Shown in pieces: positions 23,949 through 32,811 of a stretch of 64,000 nt of DNA. Position 1 is the stretch's first letter; each line of letters opens with the position of its first letter. Both the position numbers and the translations under genes were made by a program. Source of the stretch: Alcanivoracaceae bacterium (GTDB lineage: Bacteria > Pseudomonadota > Gammaproteobacteria > Pseudomonadales > Alcanivoracaceae). The notes under the pieces were generated by a model. That model searched no databases. It saw nothing but the letters and a program-made list of their open reading frames with translations, and had not been told where the DNA came from. Location of the stretch: NCBI GenBank assembly GCA_029210325.1, contig JARGPU010000001.1, forward strand, positions 444,126 through 508,125, given 5' to 3'.

Positions 23949-25085
23949 TCACGCTGGGTTGGCATACAGGAGCTGTCTGAAAAGGGTAAGCGCGCGGCTT
24001 TGCGGCAGAGATATCTGCTCCCAGCGGATTGGGCTGCCGGCCTTAATATGCTTCTCTACCGTAGCCTGCTGAAGCAGTCCGATTGGCGGGTATTGGTGGT
24101 GTGATGAGAATGGCACCGCTTCACCTCGACACTGGAATCCACCCAGAGCCCGATCAATTTTTTCGCCGGGCTGCATGTCTTTCTTGGCCAGAGCGATCAC
24201 TCCGGTGTTGGGCTGTTTGCTATTGTTTAGCAGAACCTCGCCCCGTAATGCCATGGCGATAGTGGCCGGGATCTCCAGGTGGCAAAGGTGAAATGGCTGG
24301 AGCAAAAAATAATAAGGCCCGTCACCCAGTTTCAGATAGCGGAGCGCGTCTGCATCCGGGTGTTTGCCAACAATAAAGATGCCAGCGGGGCCGCCCGCGT
24401 TTAGCACATAATCACTGATGGGCTGGCCCAGGTTTTCTGCCTCAGCAGCTAGCGCTAGCGCTGCCTCCGGCAGATTGGCTGATACCGGACCAAGCATGCC
24501 GGGTCTGGCGATGCGCGCATCGCAGCCATTGGCAACCAGTGCCTGCTCGCACTGAATCTTACTGCCATCGGTAAATGCGGTGACCTGCGCCAGGCTGATG
24601 CCCTGGCGTTCCGCCCAGTACTGCATGTCCTTCGCGGTCGGGTGGTGATTGAGAAAGCCTTTGATATTGCCGAGCACCAGCGGCTCAAAGCCCATGCTCA
24701 ATGCCCGGCCATATAATGCCGCCAGACTGCCGGGCTGATCGCCCTCGGCCTCGCTGAGTATTCCCTGGCCAACAAAGGCGGTGCCTACGGTGATATGAAA
24801 TTCCGTGTTCATGGTGACTACCGGCTTGTCGGCAGCCAGTGCTTGCTCGACCACCTCGGTGGCATGCAACACATCGCCGCTGCATTCAACAATCAGGTCG
24901 GAGTGGCGTAGCAGGGTGTCCATATCGCCGCAGAGCTTTTCCGCATAGGGGTGACGGACGTCTGCAGCGGGGCGTCGTGATAGCACTGGTCCCAACTGAT
25001 ATTGACTGCCGCGGGCCAGATGATCGGCAAGGCCGCGGCCGATAAAGCCGCTTCCGCTGATACCGATAACCGGTTTGGCTGGCAT
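23949..25085 (-). CDS. Homoserine-dehydrogenase-like oxidoreductase with SAF domain
   Basis: 378 residues. The N-terminal Rossmann motif G-I-S-G-S-G-F-I-G-R-G-L (7-18) is followed by V-E-C-S-G-D (about 66-71) and V-T-M-N-T-E-F-H, typical of the homoserine/aspartate-dehydrogenase-like fold. The last third (about 280-360: E-V-L-L-N-N-S-K, V-I-A-L-A-K-K-D-M-Q-P-G-E-K-I-D) is a SAF-type domain. Such SAF-dehydrogenase fusions are known but their substrates are mostly unassigned. ATG 25085 follows AAGGGGGCGG; the frame runs on to 25196 without a better site. It is convergent with the TSUP gene and divergent from a sulfotransferase. Confidence 0.8.
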   Translation of the reverse strand: MPAKPVIGISGSGFIGRGLADHLARGSQYQLGPVLSRRPAADVRHPYAEKLCGDMDTLLRHSDLIVECSGDVLHATEVVEQALAADKPVVTMNTEFHITVGTAFVGQGILSEAEGDQPGSLAALYGRALSMGFEPLVLGNIKGFLNHHPTAKDMQYWAERQGISLAQVTAFTDGSKIQCEQALVANGCDARIARPGMLGPVSANLPEAALALAAEAENLGQPISDYVLNAGGPAGIFIVGKHPDADALRYLKLGDGPYYFLLQPFHLCHLEIPATIAMALRGEVLLNNSKQPNTGVIALAKKDMQPGEKIDRALGGFQCRGEAVPFSSHHQYPPIGLLQQATVEKHIKAGSPIRWEQISLPQSRALTLFRQLLYANPA

Positions 25086-25219
25086 ATCCGCCCCCTTGAA
25101 GATGGAAGAAAAGAGACCCTGAAAAGGGGATTGGTTATATTGCCACGCTAATCTGCAATGAGCGACGCCGTTGCCGGCATACGGTAACATGCACAACTCC
25201 AGATTCCCCGGGGAGTGTC

Positions 25220-26077
25220 ATGCCGTCAGTCCGTGAATCCTTTGCCCGTGCCATCAACCGGCTGGTTCGCCCGTGGCTACTGCAGTACCGCAAACTGACC
25301 TCCAGCGGGCGGGCCTTGCCGTCGTTTATTATCATCGGCACACAGAAAGGCGGTACCACCAGTCTGTTTCATTATCTCAGCCAGCACCCCCAGTTGGTGC
25401 CGTCCTATCGCAAGGAAGTGCACTATTTCGATGGCGGCTTGAAACCGAAGCGCGACAACTTTGCCCTTGGTGAGCGTTGGTATCGTTCCAACTTTCCGTT
25501 GCGCAAACATATCCGGCCAGATCAGCAAGCTTTTGAGGCTTCGCCTCTGTATGTGTTTCACCCGTTGGCGCCGGAGCGTATCCATGCTCTGCTTCCTGAT
25601 GCCAAGCTTATTCTGTTACTGCGAGAGCCAACCGAGCGCGCGCTTTCCCATTACTTTCATCAGTCACGCAAAGGGCGCGAAACTCTGTCAGTGATGGATG
25701 CACTGCAGGGTGAGGAAGCACGTCTTGCACCGGTGCTGGCCGAGCAGAATTACAAGCACCAGAGTTTTATGCATTTTTCTTACAAGCTGCGCGGCCACTA
25801 TGCGGAGCAGATTCGTCGTTATCAGGATATTTTTCCAAAAGAGAATCTTTTGATTCTGGGCAGCGAGCAGTTTTTTTCTGATCCTCATACTGCCCTTGAG
25901 AAAGTATTCGAGTTTGTCGGAGTGGATTCATCTTTTCAGGTCCCGAATCTTAACGCTCGCAATGTGGGTAGCAATCGCAAGAGCGTTCAGGCAGATGTCT
26001 ATCAGTACCTGCAGGACTATTTTGCCCCCCATAATCAGGAGCTTTACACGTTGCTTGGTGAAAATTTCGACTGGTAA
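25220..26077 (+). CDS. PAPS-dependent sulfotransferase (N-sulfotransferase-like)
   Basis: 285 residues. The 5'-phosphosulfate-binding loop is GTQKGGTTSL (40-49) and the 3'-phosphate site is LREPTERALSHY (134-145). These match the heparan-sulfate N-sulfotransferase-type family. It transfers sulfate from PAPS to a hydroxyl or amine, probably on a carbohydrate or lipid. No signal peptide is evident; residues 1-35 are basic. It stands alone, in opposite orientation to its left neighbour, and ends with its own terminator. Another four sulfotransferase-like genes lie at 54.8-58.5 kb, so the cell probably makes a sulfated surface compound. The acceptor is unknown. Confidence 0.9.
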   Translation: MPSVRESFARAINRLVRPWLLQYRKLTSSGRALPSFIIIGTQKGGTTSLFHYLSQHPQLVPSYRKEVHYFDGGLKPKRDNFALGERWYRSNFPLRKHIRPDQQAFEASPLYVFHPLAPERIHALLPDAKLILLLREPTERALSHYFHQSRKGRETLSVMDALQGEEARLAPVLAEQNYKHQSFMHFSYKLRGHYAEQIRRYQDIFPKENLLILGSEQFFSDPHTALEKVFEFVGVDSSFQVPNLNARNVGSNRKSVQADVYQYLQDYFAPHNQELYTLLGENFDW

Positions 26078-26079
26078 TA

Positions 26080-26105
26080 AAAAAGGGCGCATGGCGCCCC
26101 TTTCT
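26080..26105 (+). terminator. Intrinsic terminator of the sulfotransferase gene
   Basis: A 6-bp GC stem GGGCGC / GCGCCC (26085-26090 with 26094-26099, loop ATG), flanked by A residues upstream and a T-rich tail (TTTCTTT). It follows the stop codon by a few bases and may also act on the convergent pirin gene. Confidence 0.7.
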
Positions 26106-26135
26106 TTAACCAGAACCTCTAGATAACGTGCCTGA

Positions 26136-27002
26136 TCATAGTGCCTGTACGCCCCCGCTTGTTAAAGTGCCATCGCGATAATCCCGCAGTGCTTGATCAA
26201 TTTCTGCTGCAGTATTCATCACGAAAGGACCATACTGAGCCACCGGCTCATTAAGTGGCCGTCCGGCGATCAGCAGGAATCTTGCTCCTTCTGCTCCAGC
26301 GATTACCTCCAGTGTATCGCCACTACCTAGTAGTGCCGCTGCATGGGTGGGGATGTCTTTGCTATCGCTTTGCAGTGTTCCTTCAAACACATAGATAAAT
26401 GCGTTGTGGCTGCTTGCCACTGGCAAGCTCAGGGATTGACTGGCGGCCAACTCTACATCCATATAAACAGGCTCAGTGCCACCGGCCTGTATTGGCCCGC
26501 TATATTGATGGTTGGCGATCTCCAGAGTGCCCGCAATCATCTTGAGGCGCACCCCCGCAAAAGGTTCATGCCATGGCATGCTTGCCGCAGGGACATCACG
26601 GTACGCTGCCGGCTTCATCTTGTCCCTGGCCGGAAGATTCAGCCAAAGCTGAAAGCCGCGCATTCGTCCCTCTTTTTGCTGCGGCATTTCCGAGTGAATG
26701 ATGCCTCGACCACAGGTCATCCACTGCACGTCTCCGGGCCGCAGATCGCCGCGATTGCCCATGTGATCTTCATGCAGCATGTGCCCGTCTAGCATATAGG
26801 TGACGGTTTCAAAGCCGCGATGGGGATGAGATGGGAATCCTCCAATATAGTCATCGGCTTTATCGCTAGAGAACTCATCCAGCATCAAAAACGGATCCAG
26901 TCGAGCGAATTGGGATTGTCCCAGCGTGCGGCGTAGTTTTACCCCAGCGCCATCACTGGTGTTCATGCCAGGAATGATGCGAGCAAGTGTGCGTGTGGTC
27001 AT
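26136..27002 (-). CDS. Pirin-like bicupin protein
   Basis: 288 residues. Pirin family member with metal ligands His59, His61 (FPSHPHRGFETVTYML), His103 and Glu105 (GIIHSEMP), all present, so an iron-binding site is expected. Related proteins such as YhhW show quercetinase activity. The C-terminal cupin (about 170-270) is also recognisable. ATG 27002 overlaps the stop of the glutathionyl-hydroquinone reductase gene by four bases, and azoR lies upstream, so the three form one unit acting on quinones or phenolics. The gene could instead be regulatory, as pirin is in eukaryotes. Confidence 0.92.
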   Translation of the reverse strand: MTTRTLARIIPGMNTSDGAGVKLRRTLGQSQFARLDPFLMLDEFSSDKADDYIGGFPSHPHRGFETVTYMLDGHMLHEDHMGNRGDLRPGDVQWMTCGRGIIHSEMPQQKEGRMRGFQLWLNLPARDKMKPAAYRDVPAASMPWHEPFAGVRLKMIAGTLEIANHQYSGPIQAGGTEPVYMDVELAASQSLSLPVASSHNAFIYVFEGTLQSDSKDIPTHAAALLGSGDTLEVIAGAEGARFLLIAGRPLNEPVAQYGPFVMNTAAEIDQALRDYRDGTLTSGGVQAL

Positions 27003-28006
27003 GTCGCCATCTCCTTGTTTGCCTGTGTTCTGGTTTGCCGATTGTGCGGCGCTGAGTAATCGATCTGCGGGCCAAGCGGAACAACCCGCGACGGATTAAT
27101 GGTCGGGTGGCTGCGGTAGTAATGGTGCTTGATATGCATCAGGTTAACCGTATCGGCGATGCCCGGCTGCTGGTACAGGTCGCGCAAGTAGTTGCTCAGT
27201 GCCGGGTAATCGGCGATGCGTCGCAGGTTGCACTTGAAGTGGCCCACATAAACCGGGTCGAAGCGAACCAGTGTGGTGAACAAGCGCCAGTCTGCTTCGG
27301 TAATTTGATCGCCCACCAGCCAGCGTTGTTTTGTCAGCCGTGCTTCCAGCCAATCCAGTTCAGTAAACAACTCCTCAACCGCCTTTTCGTATGCATTCTG
27401 CCGGGTGGCAAAGCCAGCTTTATAGACGCCGTTATTAACGCGGTCGTAGACCCGTGCATTTACCTCATCAATCTGTTGACGAAGCGCCTTAGGATAGTAG
27501 TCCCCATCGCTCGCGCCGATGCCATCGAAAGCATTGTTGAACATGCGAATAATGTCCGCAGATTCATTGCTGACAATGGTTTGTTGTTGCTTGTCCCAGA
27601 GCACCGGTACCGTTACCCGACCGGAATAATCGGGGTTCGCTTTCAGGTACAACTCATACAAATAAGCTAGTCCATACAGCTCATCACCGGTTGCGTCGGC
27701 AAAGTCAGTATCCAGCGGCCAGCCATTCTCCAGCATTAGCGGGTTGACTACCGATACGCCAATCATCTGCTGCAGGCCTTTAAGCTCACGCATGATCAGT
27801 GTGCGATGGGCCCAGGGGCAGGCCAGTGACACATAAAGGTGGTAACGACCGGCTTGCGCCTGGAAGCCGGCCCTGCCATCGGGGCCGGCGCTGCCATCGG
27901 CCGTTACCCAGTTGCGAAACTGGGCTGCCGAGCGCTCAAAGTGACCGCCGGTGCTATCGGTGTCATACCACTTGTCCTGCCACTGTCCTTTTACCAGTAA
28001 TCCCAT
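26999..28006 (-). CDS. Glutathionyl-hydroquinone reductase (Xi-class GST)
   Basis: 335 residues, the typical length of the YqjG/ECM4 family. The catalytic cysteine is Cys63 in SLACPWAHRT, the family hallmark; a conventional GST has Ser or Tyr here. The N-terminal segment with K-G-x-W-x-D and F-R-N-W-V precedes the thioredoxin fold, and the C-terminal all-helical domain includes the conserved D-x-R-L-F-x-T-L-V-R-F-D-x-V-Y-V-x-H-F-K-C-N block. It removes glutathione from glutathionyl-hydroquinones. Its context (azoR upstream, pirin downstream, overlapping) supports detoxification of quinones. Confidence 0.95.
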   Translation of the reverse strand: MGLLVKGQWQDKWYDTDSTGGHFERSAAQFRNWVTADGSAGPDGRAGFQAQAGRYHLYVSLACPWAHRTLIMRELKGLQQMIGVSVVNPLMLENGWPLDTDFADATGDELYGLAYLYELYLKANPDYSGRVTVPVLWDKQQQTIVSNESADIIRMFNNAFDGIGASDGDYYPKALRQQIDEVNARVYDRVNNGVYKAGFATRQNAYEKAVEELFTELDWLEARLTKQRWLVGDQITEADWRLFTTLVRFDPVYVGHFKCNLRRIADYPALSNYLRDLYQQPGIADTVNLMHIKHHYYRSHPTINPSRVVPLGPQIDYSAPHNRQTRTQANKEMAT

Positions 28007-28047
28007 GATGTCCTCCGACGTCGGTAAAAAATCACACCGTTTTTTGT

Positions 28048-28668
28048 TCAGGCCGCGCTACCGCTATTTCGCAAAAGTGCGTCAATTTTGGCGTGAGCAC
28101 CCTGCAGCGCTTTAGCTTTGGCATCGTCACCCATGTTGACGCCCTCAGCGAAAACGAACTGGACGTCAGTCAAGCCGATAAAGCTTAGGAACTGACGCAC
28201 GAAAGGCTCCTGATGGTCATTTGGGGTATTGGCATAGATGCCGCCGCGGGCGGCAAATACCCGCACCGGTTTGTTATCCAGCAGGCCAACCGGGCCGCTA
28301 TCCGTGTACTTGAAGGTAATGCCGGCCCGGGCAATGTTGTCCATCCAGGCTTTGAACTGGGACGGCACGCCAAAGTTATACAATGGCAGGCCGATCACCA
28401 CGATATCTGCGCTACGCAGCTCGGCTATCAGGGCATCTGACTCGTCTACGTGTGCTTGCTGTTCGGCAGTGCGCTGCTCTGCAGGGGTAACGAAAGCCCC
28501 TACTCGGTTGCCATCCAGATGCGCCAGAGGCTGTTCGGTGAGGTTGCGCTGGAGCACCTGACCTTGCGGATTGGCCGCTTGCCAGCGCTCGATAAAGGCC
28601 TTGGACAGCTGACTGCTGTTGCCGTTGTCGCCAAAGATGCTGCTGCTGATATGGAGAAGAGTTGCCAT
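28048..28668 (-). CDS. azoR: FMN-dependent NADH:quinone/azo reductase
   Basis: 206 residues, flavodoxin-like fold. Features are S-I-F-G-D-N-G-N-S-S-Q-L (phosphate-binding loop of FMN), L-P-L-Y-N-F-G-V-P-S-Q-F-K-A-W-M-D-N-I-A-R (about 97-117) and A-A-R-G-G-I-Y (about 143-149), the signature of AzoR. It reduces quinones and azo compounds by two electrons. It is the first gene of the unit azoR, glutathionyl-hydroquinone reductase, pirin and is divergent from a LysR-type gene across 119 bases. ATG 28668 follows GGAGAAG. Confidence 0.95.
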   Translation of the reverse strand: MATLLHISSSIFGDNGNSSQLSKAFIERWQAANPQGQVLQRNLTEQPLAHLDGNRVGAFVTPAEQRTAEQQAHVDESDALIAELRSADIVVIGLPLYNFGVPSQFKAWMDNIARAGITFKYTDSGPVGLLDNKPVRVFAARGGIYANTPNDHQEPFVRQFLSFIGLTDVQFVFAEGVNMGDDAKAKALQGAHAKIDALLRNSGSAA

Positions 28669-28704
28669 GTTGAGGTCCTCGCTGGCTGATTGGACAAGAT
28701 GTAT

Positions 28705-28720
28705 CCAGTATCAGATCTGG
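28705..28720. promoter_or_regulatory. Candidate LysR-type dyad between azoR and lysR genes
   Basis: CCAG-N8-CTGG dyad centred in the 119-base divergent intergenic region. LysR-type regulators usually bind such interrupted dyads near divergent promoters. This is a single match with no consensus to test it against. Confidence 0.25.
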
Positions 28721-28787
28721 CATTAAGATGAAAAACCGCATAATTTGGCGCCATTAAATCTAATAAACTGATGAGTCGGAGTGGCCC

Positions 28788-29687
28788 ATGGACTTGAAGG
28801 TGTCTCTGGAGCAGTGGCGGGCATTGCTCGCGGTGGTTGATGCGGGCGGCTATGCGCCGGCGGCAGAGGCGCTAAACAAGAGCCAGTCAGCGGTCAGCTA
28901 TGCCGTCCAGAAGATGGAAACGGCGCTACAGGTGAGGGTATTCCGGCTTGAGGGGCGGCGTGCGGTACTGACCGAGGCCGGTGAGATCCTCTACCGCCGG
29001 GCTCAGGCGCTAGTGGAGGAAGCGAGCCGGCTGGAAACCTCGGCGGAGAGTCTGGCACGCGGGGTCGAGGCGCAGTTGTATATCGCGGTCGACGCCATTT
29101 TCCCGATGTGGCTGTTGCTGCAATGCCTCGACCGGTTTGCCTCCGAGTTTCCCGAGACTCGGGTGGAGTTGCTGGAAACGGTACTTAGTGGAACCGATGA
29201 AACCTTGCTTCAGCATCAGGTTGATCTGGCCATTACTCCACGGGTGCCGCCGGGTTTCATTGGTGATGCGCTGATGCGCGCCCGTTTTATCGCCGTGGCG
29301 CATCCTGAACATCCGCTACATCATCTTGGTCGACCGCTGGTGTTCCAGGATCTACGTCGCCATCGTCAGCTGGTGGTGCGTGACTCTGGCAGTCGCCGCA
29401 TGGACGCCGGATGGCTTGGCGCAGAGCAGCGTTGGACAGTAAGTCACCTGAGTACATCAATTCGTGCCGCAGCGATGGGTTTGGGCTTTGCCTGGTATCC
29501 AGAGGAGAAAATTCGTGATGAGCTAGACGAAGGCTCCTTGAAGCGGCTGGCGATGCAGGAGGGAGAGGAGCGATTTGCAGATCTGTATCTGGTTTATGCT
29601 GAGGCGGATTACGCCGGTCCGGCGGCGCGTCGATTGGGTGATATCCTCAAGCGTTCCTGTGCTGCGCTATGCAATAAAAAAGCCTGA
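28788..29687 (+). CDS. LysR-family regulator of the azoR unit (probable)
   Basis: 299 residues, standard LysR length. The N-terminal winged helix-turn-helix reads Y-A-P-A-A-E-A-L-N-K-S-Q-S-A-V-S-Y-A-V-Q-K-M-E (about 22-44), followed by the linker helix and a two-lobed effector domain from about residue 88. It is divergent from azoR, and LysR regulators commonly control the adjacent divergent gene, so an electrophile- or quinone-responsive role is likely. The effector cannot be read from sequence. Its last codons form one arm of the terminator serving the convergent lipoprotein gene. Confidence 0.9.
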   Translation: MDLKVSLEQWRALLAVVDAGGYAPAAEALNKSQSAVSYAVQKMETALQVRVFRLEGRRAVLTEAGEILYRRAQALVEEASRLETSAESLARGVEAQLYIAVDAIFPMWLLLQCLDRFASEFPETRVELLETVLSGTDETLLQHQVDLAITPRVPPGFIGDALMRARFIAVAHPEHPLHHLGRPLVFQDLRRHRQLVVRDSGSRRMDAGWLGAEQRWTVSHLSTSIRAAAMGLGFAWYPEEKIRDELDEGSLKRLAMQEGEERFADLYLVYAEADYAGPAARRLGDILKRSCAALCNKKA

Positions 29688-29708
29688 CCAGGTTTCCTGA
29701 TCAGGCTT
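29674..29708 (-). terminator. Intrinsic terminator of the choice-of-anchor gene
   Basis: On the minus strand the stem AAGCCTGA / TCAGGCTT (29680-29687 with 29701-29708, an inner CAGG/CCTG pair and loop of three) is followed by six T residues. It ends the leftward transcript of the gene at 31373-29730 and overlaps the last codons of the LysR gene. Confidence 0.75.
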
Positions 29709-29729
29709 GGTCAGCGCACGGAGAGCGGA

Positions 29730-31373
29730 TCAGAGTTCGATCACATCAATCTCGTACACCGTGGTGGTGCCGCTGACTTCGTTGCCGACAATCAACAGCG
29801 GCTTGCCTGACGGGCTTTGCTTGGCATCTACGAACACCAGGCCTTCTGGCGCCAGATCACCGGCGGTACCGAGGGACGGATCGCCGCTGAAGTCGCGATT
29901 GTTGATGTACTGAACGAACTGCGGCGCCTGCGGGTTGCTGATGTTGTAAACCATGATGCCGCCGACTCGCTCCAGACCGATAAATGCGAAGGTCTGACCA
30001 TTGATGCTGCCAAGTGCCAAACCTTCCGGCTCCGGGCCCTTGTCGTCCGAGCGCGCATCAAAGCCGTTTTCGTCGTTAGTGGAATTAAAGAACTCCGGAT
30101 TGCGCGCTGCAGTAATGCGCTCGAAATCATTGCCGCTGTCAAACACCAGCGTGCCGTCAGCAGCGCGAATCGAGAACGAGCGAGCGCCATAGGAATACAG
30201 CGTATCGTATTCGCAATCGACTTCCGGGTCGGTTGTCAGCAAAGACGGGTCGCAGCCATTGCTGACGCCAAGCGTGCTGGTGACATTGAGTCGGCCCAGA
30301 TCTTCATCCGCCTGAATGTCGGCATCGTCAATGTCGTCTGTCAGGATCATATCCTTGACCCGGATCTCTTCTGACCAGGTGTCGTAGTCGCGAGCATCGC
30401 CTTCGTTGGCGGTCACGATATAGGTTTCGCCATTGAAGGTGTAAGCAGCGATGGTATCGGGCTGGTACATGCCGAATACAGGCCAGTTGCGGATATTGAT
30501 GCTGTCGTCACGGTTGCTGGCATCAAGCTCATTGCCAAAGATGCGGTGATCCTTGAAGCCCAGCGCAACGATATCTTCCACTACTGCATCATCAACGTTA
30601 ACGATGGCCATGGCGTTGTTTTCCTGCAGCGCAACCCATGCTGTGCTGCCATCTTCAGATACGGCGATGTACTCCGGCTCCAGATCCTGAGCAACGGTGG
30701 CGCCAGGCCCGAAGACCCGCACGCCACTGCTGATCAGCGACGGCCCCTGAGCATTGAAGCTGGTAAATGACGCAGTGCTGACGGTCAGGTTGTCGACGCC
30801 GTTGCTGATGTCGATGATGCTGACCGATCCTTCCGGGTCAATGCTGTAATCATCATTCGGTTCGCCTTCATTGGCGACCAGAACCTTGTTGCCGTCAGGG
30901 GTAAAGGTGAGCATGTCAGGCAGCGCGCCAACGGTAGCCTCACCCACTTTGGCCAAGCTGGTGGAGTTATAGAAAACCACCTTGCCCGGATCCGTTTTGG
31001 TGCTTGCTTCAATGGCAACTGCCACCAGTTTCCCGCTGACCGCAACGCTATTGGCAACACCACCTTCGGCGCTCGCATCAATGGTGCTCATCAGTGACGG
31101 CATGGCCGGATCAGACATGTCCAGCACATCAACGGTGACATCGTTTGCATTCACCACAAACAGGCGACGCTGACGAGCATCATAGGCGACGATCTCTGCT
31201 GCGGACTCATCGAAAAAGTCAGCCGGATTGCCGGGCGGGGTGTAGGTGCCGGCAACTTTTAACTGTAGCAGGGTCGCGCTGGTGCCATCACTGCCATCAT
31301 CGCCGCCACAGGCGCTCAGACTGACGGCGCTGACGGCAATAGCCAGTGCGGAAAGAGTATGTTTCAGATTCAT
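29730..31373 (-). CDS. Choice-of-anchor I lipoprotein (beta-propeller, phytase-like)
   Basis: 547 residues. A lipoprotein signal ends with L-S-A-C (Cys22) and is followed by a Gly/Asp-rich linker. The remainder shows repeated propeller blades such as V-Y-x-F/N, P-D-G-N-K-V-L-V-A-N-E-G-E-P-N-D-D-Y (about 168-185) and T-A-N-E-G-D-A-R-D-Y (about 329-338), and ends with P-E-G-L-V-F-V-D. These match the choice-of-anchor I / esterase-like-activity-of-phytase family of secreted proteins. A typical proposal is surface phosphatase or phytase-like binding; I see no proven catalytic motif. It is monocistronic. Confidence 0.82.
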   Translation of the reverse strand: MNLKHTLSALAIAVSAVSLSACGGDDGSDGTSATLLQLKVAGTYTPPGNPADFFDESAAEIVAYDARQRRLFVVNANDVTVDVLDMSDPAMPSLMSTIDASAEGGVANSVAVSGKLVAVAIEASTKTDPGKVVFYNSTSLAKVGEATVGALPDMLTFTPDGNKVLVANEGEPNDDYSIDPEGSVSIIDISNGVDNLTVSTASFTSFNAQGPSLISSGVRVFGPGATVAQDLEPEYIAVSEDGSTAWVALQENNAMAIVNVDDAVVEDIVALGFKDHRIFGNELDASNRDDSINIRNWPVFGMYQPDTIAAYTFNGETYIVTANEGDARDYDTWSEEIRVKDMILTDDIDDADIQADEDLGRLNVTSTLGVSNGCDPSLLTTDPEVDCEYDTLYSYGARSFSIRAADGTLVFDSGNDFERITAARNPEFFNSTNDENGFDARSDDKGPEPEGLALGSINGQTFAFIGLERVGGIMVYNISNPQAPQFVQYINNRDFSGDPSLGTAGDLAPEGLVFVDAKQSPSGKPLLIVGNEVSGTTTVYEIDVIEL

Positions 31374-31468
31374 TGGTGGTCCCCTGATATGGCATTGGAA
31401 TCAATGCATCAGGGTAGAAGTGGATTGTGACAGGGCAGAGGCGAAGATATGACAGCGGGATAACAGTT

Positions 31469-31981
31469 CTATTTCCGGGAAGTCCGCTGATAAACTACAA
31501 AACTGTAGTCGTAGGGGTTTGGCCCTTCTGCTTTGAAATCCTGCCGCCCTGCCTCCTGCCACAGTACCGTATCGTAGTCTGGGAAAAATGCGTCTCCATC
31601 TACGTCCGCATGTACCTCGGTAATATACAGCACGTCAGCGCGCGGCAGTGCTTCGGCATAAATCTGCGCGCCGCCAATCACCACCACTTCATCAACGCCA
31701 TCAATAAGAGCAATGCTCTCGGCAAGACCAATGGCGTCATCCAGACTGGCAACGACCTTTGCGCCCTCGGCAACATAATCCGCCTGACGACTGATGACGA
31801 TATTGGCGCGGCCCGGTAATGGCCCTTTCAGCGACTCCCAGGTTTTCCGCCCCATGATAATCGGCTTGCCAAAAGTCGCCTGTTTGAAATACTTCAGGTC
31901 GCCGGGCAGATACCAAGGCAGCTTGTTGTCACGGCCGATACAGCCGTTTGCGGCTTTGGCAACAATCAGCGACAGCATCAT
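31469..31981 (-). CDS. folA: Dihydrofolate reductase
   Basis: 170 residues, reduces dihydrofolate to tetrahydrofolate with NADPH. It shows [11 protein letters not shown] (residues 6-16), the [10 protein letters not shown] block with the substrate-binding acid, and [11 protein letters not shown] (40-50). Its start overlaps the stop of thyA by four bases (31978-31981), as expected for the folate/thymidylate pair. It is the last gene of the unit TSUP, lgt, thyA, folA. No obvious trimethoprim-resistance substitution can be claimed from inspection. Confidence 0.96.
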   Translation of the reverse strand: MMLSLIVAKAANGCIGRDNKLPWYLPGDLKYFKQATFGKPIIMGRKTWESLKGPLPGRANIVISRQADYVAEGAKVVASLDDAIGLAESIALIDGVDEVVVIGGAQIYAEALPRADVLYITEVHADVDGDAFFPDYDTVLWQEAGRQDFKAEGPNPYDYSFVVYQRTSRK

Positions 31982-32811
31982 ATGGCCACCGGCGCCTTGA
32001 TGTGCGGATGCGGGTCGTAGCCTTCGAGGGTGAAGTCTTCGAAGCGGAAAGCGAACAGATCTTTCACCGCCGGATTGATTTTCATCACCGGCAGCGGGCG
32101 GGTGTCTCGCGACAGTTGCAGTTCGGTTTGCTCCATATGGTTGCTGTACAGATGAGCATCGCCGAGGGTGTGGACAAAATCACCCGGCTGCAGACCACAG
32201 ACCTGCGCCATCATCATGGTCAGCAGGGCATAGGAAGCGATGTTGAATGGGACGCCAAGGAAAATATCACCGCTGCGCTGATACAGCTGGCAGGATAGCT
32301 TGCCGTCGGCCACATAGAACTGGAACAGACAGTGACAAGGTGGCAGTGCCTGTCGACCCTGCTCGGCATTCTTGTCCGGACTTAACGTTGGCTCCGGCAG
32401 CACCGCCGGATTCCATGCCGAGACAACCAGACGGCGCGAATCAGGGTTGCGTTTGATCTCTGCGAGAATCTCGCTGATTTGATCAACCACTCGTCCATCA
32501 TGGGTTTTCCAGCTACGCCATTGCTCGCCGTAGACCGGACCTAGTTCACCCTCGTCAGTGGCCCACTCGTCCCAGATTGATACGCCGTTTTCTTTCAGAT
32601 AGCGGATATTGGTCTCGCCGGAGAGAAACCAAAGTAGTTCGTGAATAATTGACTTCAGATGCAGTTTTTTCGTCGTCAGCATTGGAAAGCCTTCGCTGAG
32701 ATCAAAGCGCATTTGGTAACCGAACACGGCCCGGGTGCCGGTGCCGGTACGATCACTCTTGACCACGCCGTTATCGCGGACGTGGCGCAGTAGGTCGTGG
32801 TATTGCTTCAT
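31978..32811 (-). CDS. thyA: Thymidylate synthase
   Basis: 277 residues. It methylates dUMP with methylene-tetrahydrofolate. The catalytic cysteine is Cys159 in [19 protein letters not shown] near 21-26 and the dUMP phosphate-binding Q-L-Y-Q-R-S-G-D (about 174-182) are intact. Compared with the 264-residue E. coli enzyme, it has about 13 extra residues just before the active-site loop ([16 protein letters not shown]), an insert I recall from other gammaproteobacteria. ATGA overlaps couple it to lgt upstream and folA downstream. Confidence 0.97.
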   Translation of the reverse strand: MKQYHDLLRHVRDNGVVKSDRTGTGTRAVFGYQMRFDLSEGFPMLTTKKLHLKSIIHELLWFLSGETNIRYLKENGVSIWDEWATDEGELGPVYGEQWRSWKTHDGRVVDQISEILAEIKRNPDSRRLVVSAWNPAVLPEPTLSPDKNAEQGRQALPPCHCLFQFYVADGKLSCQLYQRSGDIFLGVPFNIASYALLTMMMAQVCGLQPGDFVHTLGDAHLYSNHMEQTELQLSRDTRPLPVMKINPAVKDLFAFRFEDFTLEGYDPHPHIKAPVAI

